Assembly: GCA_020351775.1 (NCBI GenBank) | Contig: CP070666.1 | Location: 4,962,860 to 5,023,162, forward strand | Reading direction: 5' to 3' | Length of the DNA stretch: 60,303 bases | From: Gemmatimonadota bacterium | GTDB lineage: Bacteria; Gemmatimonadota; Gemmatimonadetes; Gemmatimonadales; GWC2-71-9 | In this document: positions 50,642 through 58,824 of the stretch, in pieces | How the letters are laid out: each line of letters opens with the position of its first letter | How positions within the stretch are numbered: position 1 is the stretch's first letter | Program-made: the position numbers and the translations under genes | Notes under the pieces: generated by a model | Database searches by the model: none | Told to the model about the DNA's origin: nothing | Seen by the model: only the letters and a program-made list of their open reading frames with translations

Positions 50642-52165
50642 TCATCTTTCGCGATCGTTCAAGATCCTCACGCGGAACCCCAGTTCCTGAGACAGTGCCA
50701 CCATCTCGCTGAAGATGTCTCCGTAGGCGACCGCCGCGTGGTTGGAGAGGTAGTGCGCCATCAACGTGTCACGACCGATACCCATGTCGGCTGCCATGAA
50801 TGGCCACTGGCGATTGGTTCCTTCCCACCACGCATCGCGCTTCTTGGGTGGCAACTGCACTACCTCGCCACGTCCGATGTCCATCCACAGCTCGTCATTC
50901 CTAATGACACATCGCGCCCAGGTCATCTCGCCCGGCAGGCTCTCACCGGTAAAGGTGCCGCCCGGAACCGGGAAATACTCCCGCGGCTGTCTGTAGCTGT
51001 GAACGCCGTCGAGCGTGTCGGGATCTTTGTTGAACGGGTACGCCCCGCTCGAGCCCGAGTTCAGCAGCAGCCAAAGGAACCGGCCGTCGTGTTCCGCACC
51101 CCAACGCACATCGTGGAACATGACCGATTGATTCAAGCCCTTGGCCTCGAGCAGGCGCTTCATCAGCTCCATCGGGACCGCGTTTCCCTGATCGGCCTCC
51201 GTGGCGCAGACCACGGTGTCACCGTTCGACTCGGGGCGGCAGATGGAGTTGAGCAGCCCCTCGGAGAAATCGGAAGGCGGCCGCAGGTGGAGCAGTCCCA
51301 ACTGATACTGCCATCCCAGACAGTCGGCCTTTTCCTCTTCGATGAGGTCCAGCACGGTCAGGTAGTCACGCAGCTGCTCGCGGGTCGCATCTTCGGTGAA
51401 GTCCTCCGCGCCCTGTTCGCCCCAGTGAAACGCCACACCCTTCTCTTTCACGAACGCCAAAGCGGCATTCAGTCGATCGTCGGTGACGGCCTGCCCGCGG
51501 TGGACGAGCCAGGCCTGGTCGACCTTGTGCTCGGTGAACCCGTGACGGTTCAGGAGACGCGGTCCGAAGTAACCGTTGATCATGCCCATCGACGTGTCAC
51601 CCAACATGAGAATGAGTGCCTGACGTTGACGGAGCTGCTGCGCGACCCGCCGCGCCACGTTCGCCGCGTCTGCCGACACCGGGGCAGTGTACGCGATCCC
51701 CGCATCTCCATAGTCGATGCGACCAGACGAGCACCACTCCTCCAGCCGTGTCATGAACACGTCGTCGGTGGTCCAGTCGTCTGCATCGGTCCACACGCGG
51801 GAGAACTTACGACCCAGGCTCTCGAGACAAGCGCCGGTATTGAGTAACCCGACGAGTCCGGGCCACTCGCCCGAGAAGTTGCTGGCCAGCAGTAGAGGGT
51901 TCTCCTTCCCCACGACGCCCTCGGTGGTGTGGGGGCCGTAGAACCAATGGACGCAGATGGCGATCATGGGATCATCGATGGACCTGAGCTTCTCGATTGC
52001 ATGGTGTGGTTTGGAGAGAAAACCCTCTATCAGATACGACTCCCTGCCGAGCTTCTTGAGCGCCGCCTCCATCTGTCGCGTGGTTTCCTTGACATTGGGC
52101 AGAGCCAGCTCGTTAGGGAGAGGGCGGCCATCGCCGGGCCAGAACAACGCTACTCGCTGCTTCAC
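50642..52165 (-). CDS. L-fucose/L-arabinose isomerase-family protein
   Basis: The 507-residue protein resembles the fucose-isomerase family: CVHWFYGPHTTEGV in the N-terminal domain, GWQYQLGLLHLRPPSDFSEGLLNS, and the metal-site region CATEADQGNAVPMELMK equivalent to CEAD...MQ in FucI. The C-terminal part includes MFHDVRWGAEHDG and NHAAVAYGD. FucI interconverts L-fucose and L-fuculose and also acts on D-arabinose. It is shorter than FucI (about 590). It follows the binding-protein gene by 20 bp, so it belongs to the sugar operon. Confidence 0.75.
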   Translation of the reverse strand: MKQRVALFWPGDGRPLPNELALPNVKETTRQMEAALKKLGRESYLIEGFLSKPHHAIEKLRSIDDPMIAICVHWFYGPHTTEGVVGKENPLLLASNFSGEWPGLVGLLNTGACLESLGRKFSRVWTDADDWTTDDVFMTRLEEWCSSGRIDYGDAGIAYTAPVSADAANVARRVAQQLRQRQALILMLGDTSMGMINGYFGPRLLNRHGFTEHKVDQAWLVHRGQAVTDDRLNAALAFVKEKGVAFHWGEQGAEDFTEDATREQLRDYLTVLDLIEEEKADCLGWQYQLGLLHLRPPSDFSEGLLNSICRPESNGDTVVCATEADQGNAVPMELMKRLLEAKGLNQSVMFHDVRWGAEHDGRFLWLLLNSGSSGAYPFNKDPDTLDGVHSYRQPREYFPVPGGTFTGESLPGEMTWARCVIRNDELWMDIGRGEVVQLPPKKRDAWWEGTNRQWPFMAADMGIGRDTLMAHYLSNHAAVAYGDIFSEMVALSQELGFRVRILNDRER

Positions 52166-52185
52166 GGTCGTATCTCCTCGGTTTT

Positions 52186-53160
52186 CTAGGGTATCGGATC
52201 GCCACCTCGGCCGATGTTCTCCTGGGTGAACAGCCGCGTTCCCAGCACGATGTGCTTGGGGACTTCTTCACCACGCAGGATCGCCAGGGCAACCTCGATT
52301 GCCTCTGCTCCCCCAGTCGGGTAGAGGAAGGTCGCGTCGAGAATACCCTGCCTCACGTATTGCTGGCCTTCGTGCGGCAGAGCGTCGATCCCGACGAACA
52401 TCATCTCGTTCTCCCTCCCGGCGGCGCGAGCCGCGAGCCAAGCGCCGTGGGCACCCGGATCGTTGTGCGCGTACACGACATCAATCGCGGCGTTGGTGGC
52501 CAACGCGGACTCCATCTCTCTGCGGGCGTCCGGTTCGAGCCACTTCATCTCCCCACTGAAGACAATCTGCAAACCCGTGTTCTCCTCGAGCTGCAAACCC
52601 TCGAGGAATCCGCGGTTGCGATCCTGGCCAGGAACCGATGTCATGAGACCCTTCAATTCGACGAGCCTTCCGCTGCCGCCGAGTTGCTCGCGGATCCACC
52701 TGCCGGCCTCGCGGCCGATCTTCACGTTGTCGGCACCGATGAAGGTAGTGAACTGATCTCCCTGCACCGCCCGGTCTAGTACGATCACGGGGATGCCTCG
52801 CTGGTAGGCTTCGGCCACCGGCCGGGTGAGCGGTGCTGCCTCTTTGGGACTTATGATGATCAGGTCGACACCCTGCTCGACGAACTCCTCTACCTGCGCT
52901 CGTTGCGTGAGTGACTCGTTCTGCGCGTCTTTGAAGATCACCCGTAGGTTTGCGTGCTCGGCGGCCGCCGCCCTCACGTCGGCGTCCATCTGCACGCGCC
53001 ACGGCTCGCCCAGGTTGCACTGACTCATGCCAATGATCCAAGGATCCTCGGCGGTGCCGGCGTGCCCCGTCCGTTCCGCCGGACTACAGCCGATCAGCAG
53101 GAGCATACAGATGCCTGCGAACGGGACGGTGCTGCGTCTCATGCCTCTGCGCCCCGTCAT
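52186..53160 (-). CDS. Sugar ABC transporter substrate-binding lipoprotein (ribose type)
   Basis: The 324-residue protein has a lipobox (LLIGC, Cys25) and the periplasmic-binding-protein type 1 fold: IGMSQCNLGEPWRVQM, DLIIISPKEAAPLTRPV, IPVIVLDRAV and IDVVYAHNDPGAHGAWLAA. It captures a monosaccharide for the RbsA/RbsC-like transporter upstream in the operon. GGAGGTGAG lies directly before the ATG at 53160, 1 bp after the GH172-like stop. Confidence 0.88.
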   Translation of the reverse strand: MTGRRGMRRSTVPFAGICMLLLIGCSPAERTGHAGTAEDPWIIGMSQCNLGEPWRVQMDADVRAAAAEHANLRVIFKDAQNESLTQRAQVEEFVEQGVDLIIISPKEAAPLTRPVAEAYQRGIPVIVLDRAVQGDQFTTFIGADNVKIGREAGRWIREQLGGSGRLVELKGLMTSVPGQDRNRGFLEGLQLEENTGLQIVFSGEMKWLEPDARREMESALATNAAIDVVYAHNDPGAHGAWLAARAAGRENEMMFVGIDALPHEGQQYVRQGILDATFLYPTGGAEAIEVALAILRGEEVPKHIVLGTRLFTQENIGRGGDPIP

Positions 53161-53161
53161 C

Positions 53162-55279
53162 TCACCTCCGCTCCTGGACCCACACGAAGTCGATGCCGAT
53201 TTCCGGCCGCTCGATTTCGGCGGGAGCCCCGGTGTAGACGAGCTCCAGCACGTGTGTTCCCGCGCTGATCTGCCGCTGTCTTAGCGTGTAGTTGCGCAGC
53301 AGCGTACGGTGCGGTCGATATAGATCCACGGACGAAGTCCCATCGGTGAGTTCTGCGGCTTCGCCATCCCACCAGACCTCCGCCGTGCCACCATTCTGAT
53401 CCAGCCGGGCAACAAAGTGGATGCGGTATTCTCCGCTTGCCGCGACCGGAACGTTGAGTCTCAGCACGTCACCCACGCGGCCGGGTGGCCACACCAGAAG
53501 GCGGCCCCCTGCGTAGAGCGGGTCTGAGGCGAGCGGCATCCATACGCCACCCGTGAGCTCCTCAGCTTGGTGGAATACGGAGTTGCGGGCGCCGCCGCGC
53601 GCCGCGGGCACCCACCCGTCCGGCAAGCGCAACTCCCGCACGTCAAGCGGCATGATGGTGGCGTGATCGTCGGTCAAACCGGGGCGACCGTAATGGTAGC
53701 CGATTCGGGCATATGAAAGCCCCGGTGTCCGCTCGTGGCTGTACAACTCCATGTAAAAGCCGATGCTGCGCTCGAATGGCAGTGGATCGAGGACGTGCCA
53801 GCGGTAGTTGGTGACGAAGCCTCGATTGCCGGGACCGTCGTTGCGCGGCTGGCCACAATACGGAAAGGTGAAGATGTCGGGTGACGACCACGAGTAGTTG
53901 TAGTAGTCCTCCGACCCCGTCCCGAACAGGGACGGCTGTGCGTCCTCGTCCACGAAGACCTTCTCGTCCCCTTCCCCCCACCAACTGCCCGCGGGCGTGG
54001 GTACGGGATTGGGATTCAGCAGGATGGAGGTGGTGCCCACATACACTCCCTGGCCGCGCGCCACGAGGAAAGGCAGATCCTGCACCGCATTCGGATCCGC
54101 GATCATGTCGTGGTCCGCCCGCCAGCGGGCACGGAAGTGCATCGAGCGGTCGGGATCCCATTCGTACGGTGCCGAGCGCGCGGAGCCGGTCACGGTCACG
54201 GTCTGGTCGCCCATGTTCTCGAGCCGGACTTTCAGGGATTGCTGGAACGGCATCACGAATCGGGAGATCATCGTGCCGTCAGGCAGTACCGAGAAGGGAA
54301 GTGACTGGTAAGGGTTGATGCCTGGAGCGGCACCGAAGAAGTCACCCAGGGGCGACTGGACCTGGCCCCGGGGGTAATCATCGAAATGGATGTGCAGCAC
54401 CGTTTGGCGCAGCGCTCGCTCCACCTGATCGGCTTCCAGCTTCAACTCCAGTTGCTGCAAGGCAGCCGGGCCTTCCAGGACGAGGGCGTCCACAGACTCC
54501 CCCGGTGCCAGTTCGACTGCGATGGCGTGCGGCTCACTCTGCGCGGAGGGCGGCAGGGTGGCGTCCGGATCCGCCAGCGCGGCCGTCACCCGGTCGATGG
54601 TCTCTCCGTACGTGACGAGATCCTCGGGTTGAAAGGTCACGACTCGGGTGCCGGGCGCATACTTGCGCACCTCCAACTGGTAGAAGTGGATATGGTGCAG
54701 GTTGCCGGTCCAAACGAGCCGGAGCCGGCGTGCAAACGGAATCGGGGCGTAGACCGCATCCCGCTGATAGATGGTCCGTTCCAAATTCTCCCGGTTGAGG
54801 CTGTCTGCTTGCGGGTACGCATCGAGCAGTCGCTGGAAGAAGTCGTTGGCAGGTCCGTCGTAGACCGGCTCGCTCTCCCCATCGAGCCAGAGCTGCACCG
54901 ATCCGTCGATGGCGGCCGTCCACAGACGCACCATGGCGCCAGGCCCTTCGACGTCGGCCATGAGGTATTGACCGATGCTGTCTGCACCAGGTTCGCTCAG
55001 CACTGCTTCAAAGCCCGGAAGCGGTTCGCCGCCGAAGCCGTCCGAGTTGGCAAACCATTCCGGACCACCGGGGACGCTGCTGCGGCGGTCGTATGAGGAT
55101 AGCTGAATGGTCTTGTAGGCCGGATCGGGGAACTCGGCGAGGCCAGCGAGGTCGATCATTTCCTCGTACAAGCTGCCGGTGGTCACCACCTCCCGCGACG
55201 TGTCCCTCGGACCACAGCCAGCAACCAGGACTGCCAGGAGTAGCGAGCCGATTGCCCAGAGCATCTCGTATGTGTTCAT
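53162..55279 (-). CDS. GH172 (DUF2961) family glycoside hydrolase-like lipoprotein
   Basis: The 705-residue protein from the ATG at 55279 has a lipobox (VLVAGC, Cys22) and GGGAGA upstream; the frame is open to 55414. The DUF2961 core includes PGPEWFANSDGFG-like and WTAAIDGSVQLWLDGE segments and GTGSEDYYNYSW, with the probable catalytic Glu at about 457. A C-terminal carbohydrate-binding-like domain follows (GEYRIHFVARLDQNGGTAEVWWDG). GH172 enzymes cleave or rearrange alpha-D-fructofuranosides and alpha-D-arabinofuranosides. It would cut an oligosaccharide at the cell surface or in the periplasm for import by the neighbouring transporter. Confidence 0.85.
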   Translation of the reverse strand: MNTYEMLWAIGSLLLAVLVAGCGPRDTSREVVTTGSLYEEMIDLAGLAEFPDPAYKTIQLSSYDRRSSVPGGPEWFANSDGFGGEPLPGFEAVLSEPGADSIGQYLMADVEGPGAMVRLWTAAIDGSVQLWLDGESEPVYDGPANDFFQRLLDAYPQADSLNRENLERTIYQRDAVYAPIPFARRLRLVWTGNLHHIHFYQLEVRKYAPGTRVVTFQPEDLVTYGETIDRVTAALADPDATLPPSAQSEPHAIAVELAPGESVDALVLEGPAALQQLELKLEADQVERALRQTVLHIHFDDYPRGQVQSPLGDFFGAAPGINPYQSLPFSVLPDGTMISRFVMPFQQSLKVRLENMGDQTVTVTGSARSAPYEWDPDRSMHFRARWRADHDMIADPNAVQDLPFLVARGQGVYVGTTSILLNPNPVPTPAGSWWGEGDEKVFVDEDAQPSLFGTGSEDYYNYSWSSPDIFTFPYCGQPRNDGPGNRGFVTNYRWHVLDPLPFERSIGFYMELYSHERTPGLSYARIGYHYGRPGLTDDHATIMPLDVRELRLPDGWVPAARGGARNSVFHQAEELTGGVWMPLASDPLYAGGRLLVWPPGRVGDVLRLNVPVAASGEYRIHFVARLDQNGGTAEVWWDGEAAELTDGTSSVDLYRPHRTLLRNYTLRQRQISAGTHVLELVYTGAPAEIERPEIGIDFVWVQERR

Positions 55280-55418
55280 GTCTGCTCTCCCGCTATGTGT
55301 GACCGGGTGGTCACGAATCTCGGTCAGCTTCAACGGCATAGATGTACTGTTTGATGCAGTAGTGCGCCAGCGTGGATTCTTGGCGCTGTCGTTGGGCAGG
55401 GTGGCAACGTGCACCGAA

Positions 55419-56438
55419 TCATTTCGGCTTCGATCTTGCGCTCTTCCTCCCGCGCTGGAACCAGACGGCGCAGATGATGATCGCCCCTGTCAACATCAGG
55501 CGCGTGGCCTCCGGAGCAGCGTTCAGGGACAGGATCTTCTGCAGGTACCCGATCGTCAGAACGCCAATCAACGTCAACACCACGCTGCCCTTTCCGCCCG
55601 CCAGCGTGGTTCCGCCGATTACGACCATGGCGATTGCATCGAGTTCGTAAGCCATCCCGGTTTCAGGATCACCATGTGTCTCCTGTGCGGCCTGACAGAT
55701 CCCGGCCACCGCCGAGAAGAAGCCCGACAATGCGTATGCCGCTATCAACGTCCGTTTGACAGGGACGCCGGAGAGGCGGGCCCCCTCCTTGTTGCCGCCC
55801 ACGGCATAGATGTGCCGCCCGAGCCGCAAGTGGGCCAGCACTGTCGAGGTGACGAGAACGCACAACAGAAAGACGATCGTCACGATGGAGATATTGCCGC
55901 CGAGAATCCTGCTGTCGATCATCTCGTAGATCGGCGGGTGTTCGATGAGCCGTGTGCTTCCATCCGTATCGGTCACGTAGTTGGTGACCTTTTGGCCCCC
56001 GGAAATGACTTTGGCCAGACCTCGGGCGAACACCATCATCGCGAGTGTGACGATGAACGGCTGGATCCCCAGCTGCGCAACCAGCGCGCCTGACACGGAG
56101 CCGAGCACGGTGCCGGCCAGGAACACCAGAGGAATCGCCAAGATTGCGGGCCAGCCGTGCGGGAGTGTGAACCAGGCGAACAACACCGCTGCCAATGCCA
56201 ACAGGCTGCTGACCGATAGGTCGATCCCGGCGGTGATGATCACCACCGTCATGCCGCATGCCAGGATGCCGTACACCGATACCTGCCGCATCGTGTCGCG
56301 GTGGACGCTCCACCTGAAGAATGCCCCGTCGGCATTGAACAGGCAGCCGATGGCCAACATTAGCAGGAACGCCAGTAGCGCTCGGGTGACCGGCATGGCC
56401 CACCACCGGCTGAGTTGCTCGCGCCACGGCTTCCTCAT
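55419..56438 (-). CDS. Sugar ABC transporter permease (RbsC-like)
   Basis: The 339-residue permease has about ten hydrophobic helices. Family signatures are GMTVVIITAGIDLSVSSLLAL, TLAMMVFARGLAKVISGG, the EAA-type loop VGGNKEGARLSGVPVKR, and MAYELDAIAMVVIGGTTLAGGKGSV. It forms the inner-membrane channel. It overlaps the ATPase gene by 4 bp; 139 bp separate it from the GH172-like gene. Confidence 0.9.
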   Translation of the reverse strand: MRKPWREQLSRWWAMPVTRALLAFLLMLAIGCLFNADGAFFRWSVHRDTMRQVSVYGILACGMTVVIITAGIDLSVSSLLALAAVLFAWFTLPHGWPAILAIPLVFLAGTVLGSVSGALVAQLGIQPFIVTLAMMVFARGLAKVISGGQKVTNYVTDTDGSTRLIEHPPIYEMIDSRILGGNISIVTIVFLLCVLVTSTVLAHLRLGRHIYAVGGNKEGARLSGVPVKRTLIAAYALSGFFSAVAGICQAAQETHGDPETGMAYELDAIAMVVIGGTTLAGGKGSVVLTLIGVLTIGYLQKILSLNAAPEATRLMLTGAIIICAVWFQRGRKSARSKPK

Positions 56439-57982
56439 GTAGCCTCTCCCGGCGCGCCGGTATTCGCATGCCCCATGGCTGCAGCCAGCACGCCATCCTT
56501 GCTGGCCTCCGCGCGGTCGAACTCGGCAGCAATCCGGCCCCGATACATCACGAGGATCCTATCGCTGAGCAGCAGCAACTCTTCCATCTCCGAGGTGATG
56601 AGCAGAATAGAGATGCCGTGAGCTACCCAGTCACGCATGAGCCGGTAAATATCGGCTTTAGCGCCCACGTCCACTCCCCGCGTCGGTTCGTCGAGCAGTA
56701 GCACGCTCGGCTCGGTCAGGAGACAACGCGCCAGGTAGACCTTCTGCTGGTTCCCTCCCGACAGCGTTCGAACCGGGGCGTGGAGCGAAGGGGCGCTCAA
56801 GTTGAACTCACGGGTGAGATGCTCTACTGCGTCGTGCTCTTGTTCTCGCCGCACCCATCCCAGGAAGCCGCAGAACCGTACGAGGCTAGCCAGGCTCGCG
56901 TTGTGCACTACCTCCATCTCCGGCGCGAGTCCCAGTGCCTTGCGGTCGTTCGTGAGCAGAACAAGGCCGTGTTCGACGGAGTCCAGTGGATCCTTGATCT
57001 CGAACGGCTGCCCGTGCAGGCGCACGTCGCCGCTGACTCGCCCGCCGAGCGCACCGAACAGGGCGTGCAACAGGTCACTCGTCCCCGAACCCTGCAGTCC
57101 GGCGAGTCCCACGATTTCTCCACTCCTGAGGGTGAACGACACGCCATCGACCAGGAAGCGGTCCCACAGCTCGGGGTGGGCTACGCGGAGATCGCTCACC
57201 TCGAGTGCCGGGTCGTCGGACAAGGTACGGTCTGCTGCTTGCTCCTCGGCCAACTCGCGGCCTACCATCCAGCGCACGAGTTCGCTTGGCGGAAGCTCCT
57301 CTCGTGTTGCCGAGCCCACCAGCCTGCCGTCGCGGAGCACGGTGATGCGATCGGCCAGCAGGTAGATCTCTTCCATCTTGTGGGTGATGTAGACGATACC
57401 CCGACCGCGGCTGCGCAATTCACGGATTCGTCCGAACAGAAACTCGACCTCATGCTCACTGAGCGCGCTCGTGGGCTCGTCGAAAATGATCACCCTCGCG
57501 TCTCGCGCCAGCGCCCGGGCGATCTCCAGCAGCTGCTGGCTCGCGATCGGCAGTTCCTCCACCAGCCTGCCGGGAGCGATCTCGAGTCCCATCTCGCTCA
57601 GAACGCGAGCGGCCTCTGACTCCTGGAATGAGAAGTCGACCGTGCCGTACTGCCCCGTGGTCTCGCGCCCCAGGAACAGGTTGTCAGACACGCTCATCGA
57701 TGGAACGAGCGAGAGTTCCTGATGAATCGTGGCGATGCCAGCTCGGGCGGCGTCCAATGGACCGGCAAACCGCTCTGGGCGACCGAACACTTGGAGTTCG
57801 CCCGCGAAGTCATCGAAAACCCCGCAGAGAACGTTGATCAGCGTGCTCTTGCCGGCGCCGTTCTCGCCCGCAAGTACGTGCACCTCACCCGCCTCAACCG
57901 TGAAATCGACGCCGTGCAGGACCTCCACCGGACCGAACGACTTGCGGATCCCCCGCATGGTCACGAGTGGGCTGGTCGTCAT
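56435..57982 (-). CDS. Sugar ABC transporter ATPase (RbsA-like, two NBDs)
   Basis: The 515-residue protein has two nucleotide-binding domains. The first has Walker A GENGAGKSTLIN, a degenerate signature region (EELPIASQQLLEIAR) and Walker B VIIFDEPTSAL. The second has the degenerate Walker A GLQGSGTSDLL usual in RbsA, the signature LSGGNQQKVYLAR and Walker B VLLLDEPTRGVD. It powers sugar import. It is the first gene of the sugar operon, preceded by a sequence block that recurs upstream of the next gene (58022 and 58645). Confidence 0.92.
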   Translation of the reverse strand: MTTSPLVTMRGIRKSFGPVEVLHGVDFTVEAGEVHVLAGENGAGKSTLINVLCGVFDDFAGELQVFGRPERFAGPLDAARAGIATIHQELSLVPSMSVSDNLFLGRETTGQYGTVDFSFQESEAARVLSEMGLEIAPGRLVEELPIASQQLLEIARALARDARVIIFDEPTSALSEHEVEFLFGRIRELRSRGRGIVYITHKMEEIYLLADRITVLRDGRLVGSATREELPPSELVRWMVGRELAEEQAADRTLSDDPALEVSDLRVAHPELWDRFLVDGVSFTLRSGEIVGLAGLQGSGTSDLLHALFGALGGRVSGDVRLHGQPFEIKDPLDSVEHGLVLLTNDRKALGLAPEMEVVHNASLASLVRFCGFLGWVRREQEHDAVEHLTREFNLSAPSLHAPVRTLSGGNQQKVYLARCLLTEPSVLLLDEPTRGVDVGAKADIYRLMRDWVAHGISILLITSEMEELLLLSDRILVMYRGRIAAEFDRAEASKDGVLAAAMGHANTGAPGEAT

Positions 57983-58021
57983 CGATCGAGGCTCAATTCC
58001 CTCTCAGAAGTGGTGCAGGAA

Positions 58022-58070
58022 ACGTCAGCGCACAAGTATATGACCGGATGAAGTGCTTGGTTAGGGCGGG
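58022..58070. repeat. Promoter-proximal direct repeat, copy A
   Basis: This block (ACGTCAGCGCACAAGTAT ... AAGTGCTTGGTTAGGG) matches 58645-58700 over about 50 positions at roughly three in four bases. It sits 40 bp upstream of the ATPase gene start, so it may be a shared promoter or operator. Confidence 0.5.
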
Positions 58071-58160
58071 GTTCGACAATCGGACAGCGCTCCGAGGATG
58101 TGCGGTGAGGAAAGGAAGCTGGGTAGATAGCGCTGCAGTCACAGGGGCTGCGGTGTGGCT

Positions 58161-58574
58161 TTAGCGTTGTCGCAGAAGTGGCCGCGGCCTGCCGCTACAC
58201 GCCACCGTGATCCGCACGTCTTCACGTTGGGCCCACGGGTACCAGGAATGGCCCAGCTTGATGCGGACGTCGGGGCGGGCCTCGGAGTCAACAAAGAACT
58301 GGGCGATTTGGCCCTCGTCCACCCAGCCCAGCCGGTCTTCTGTAGCCCAGATGTGGTAAACGTACACCCGACCCTCGGTCTGGTTGAGGGCTTCGACCCG
58401 CCATCTGGTGCAACGCTCGGTGGTGTCGGCCACGGCCGGCGCGGCGGGCGCGGCGCCAGCCCGGGCGCAGGCCAGAGCCGCGCCCAGCCCCATGCAGGTG
58501 AATAGGCGGAATATGCTGGGCAGGCTCCAGATCCGAGCGCGGTTCCATAAGGGGAAGCCGGTTGCGTTTGACAT
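58161..58574 (-). CDS. Small lipoprotein of unknown function
   Basis: The 137-residue protein from the ATG at 58574 (or 58493) has a hydrophobic leader with a lipobox (AALAC, Cys36), an Ala/Pro linker, and a compact domain (CTRWRVEALNQTEGRVYVYH...LGWVDEGQIAQFF). The domain is probably a small beta-fold. I do not recognise the family. It is flanked by the two copies of the promoter-proximal repeat. Confidence 0.65.
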   Translation of the reverse strand: MSNATGFPLWNRARIWSLPSIFRLFTCMGLGAALACARAGAAPAAPAVADTTERCTRWRVEALNQTEGRVYVYHIWATEDRLGWVDEGQIAQFFVDSEARPDVRIKLGHSWYPWAQREDVRITVACSGRPRPLLRQR

Positions 58575-58644
58575 GCCGCCTGAAGATAACTGGGACCGGC
58601 CGATTCGGGGCGAGACGGCGCTGTTTCTTCCACCAGTGGCGCGG

Positions 58645-58700
58645 ACGTCATCGGCGCACGAGTATTGGGCGGGATCAAGTGCATAGTTAGCGTGTCGGGA
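58645..58700. repeat. Promoter-proximal direct repeat, copy B
   Basis: This block (ACGTCATCGGCGCACGAGTAT ... in part; then AAGTGCATAGTTAGCG) is the second copy of 58022-58070, 70 bp upstream of the small lipoprotein gene. A GTGTC-GG-GACAC hairpin follows at about 58693. Confidence 0.5.
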
Positions 58701-58824
58701 CACACCACATCGTGGGACCATCAACGGATGGCCAGTGTATTCGGGGAATACCGCGGCCTGAGCTGCACACAGAAGAGGAGCACCACGTGAACAGAAGCGG
58801 TGCCATCGGCATCGGGGGTTCGTT

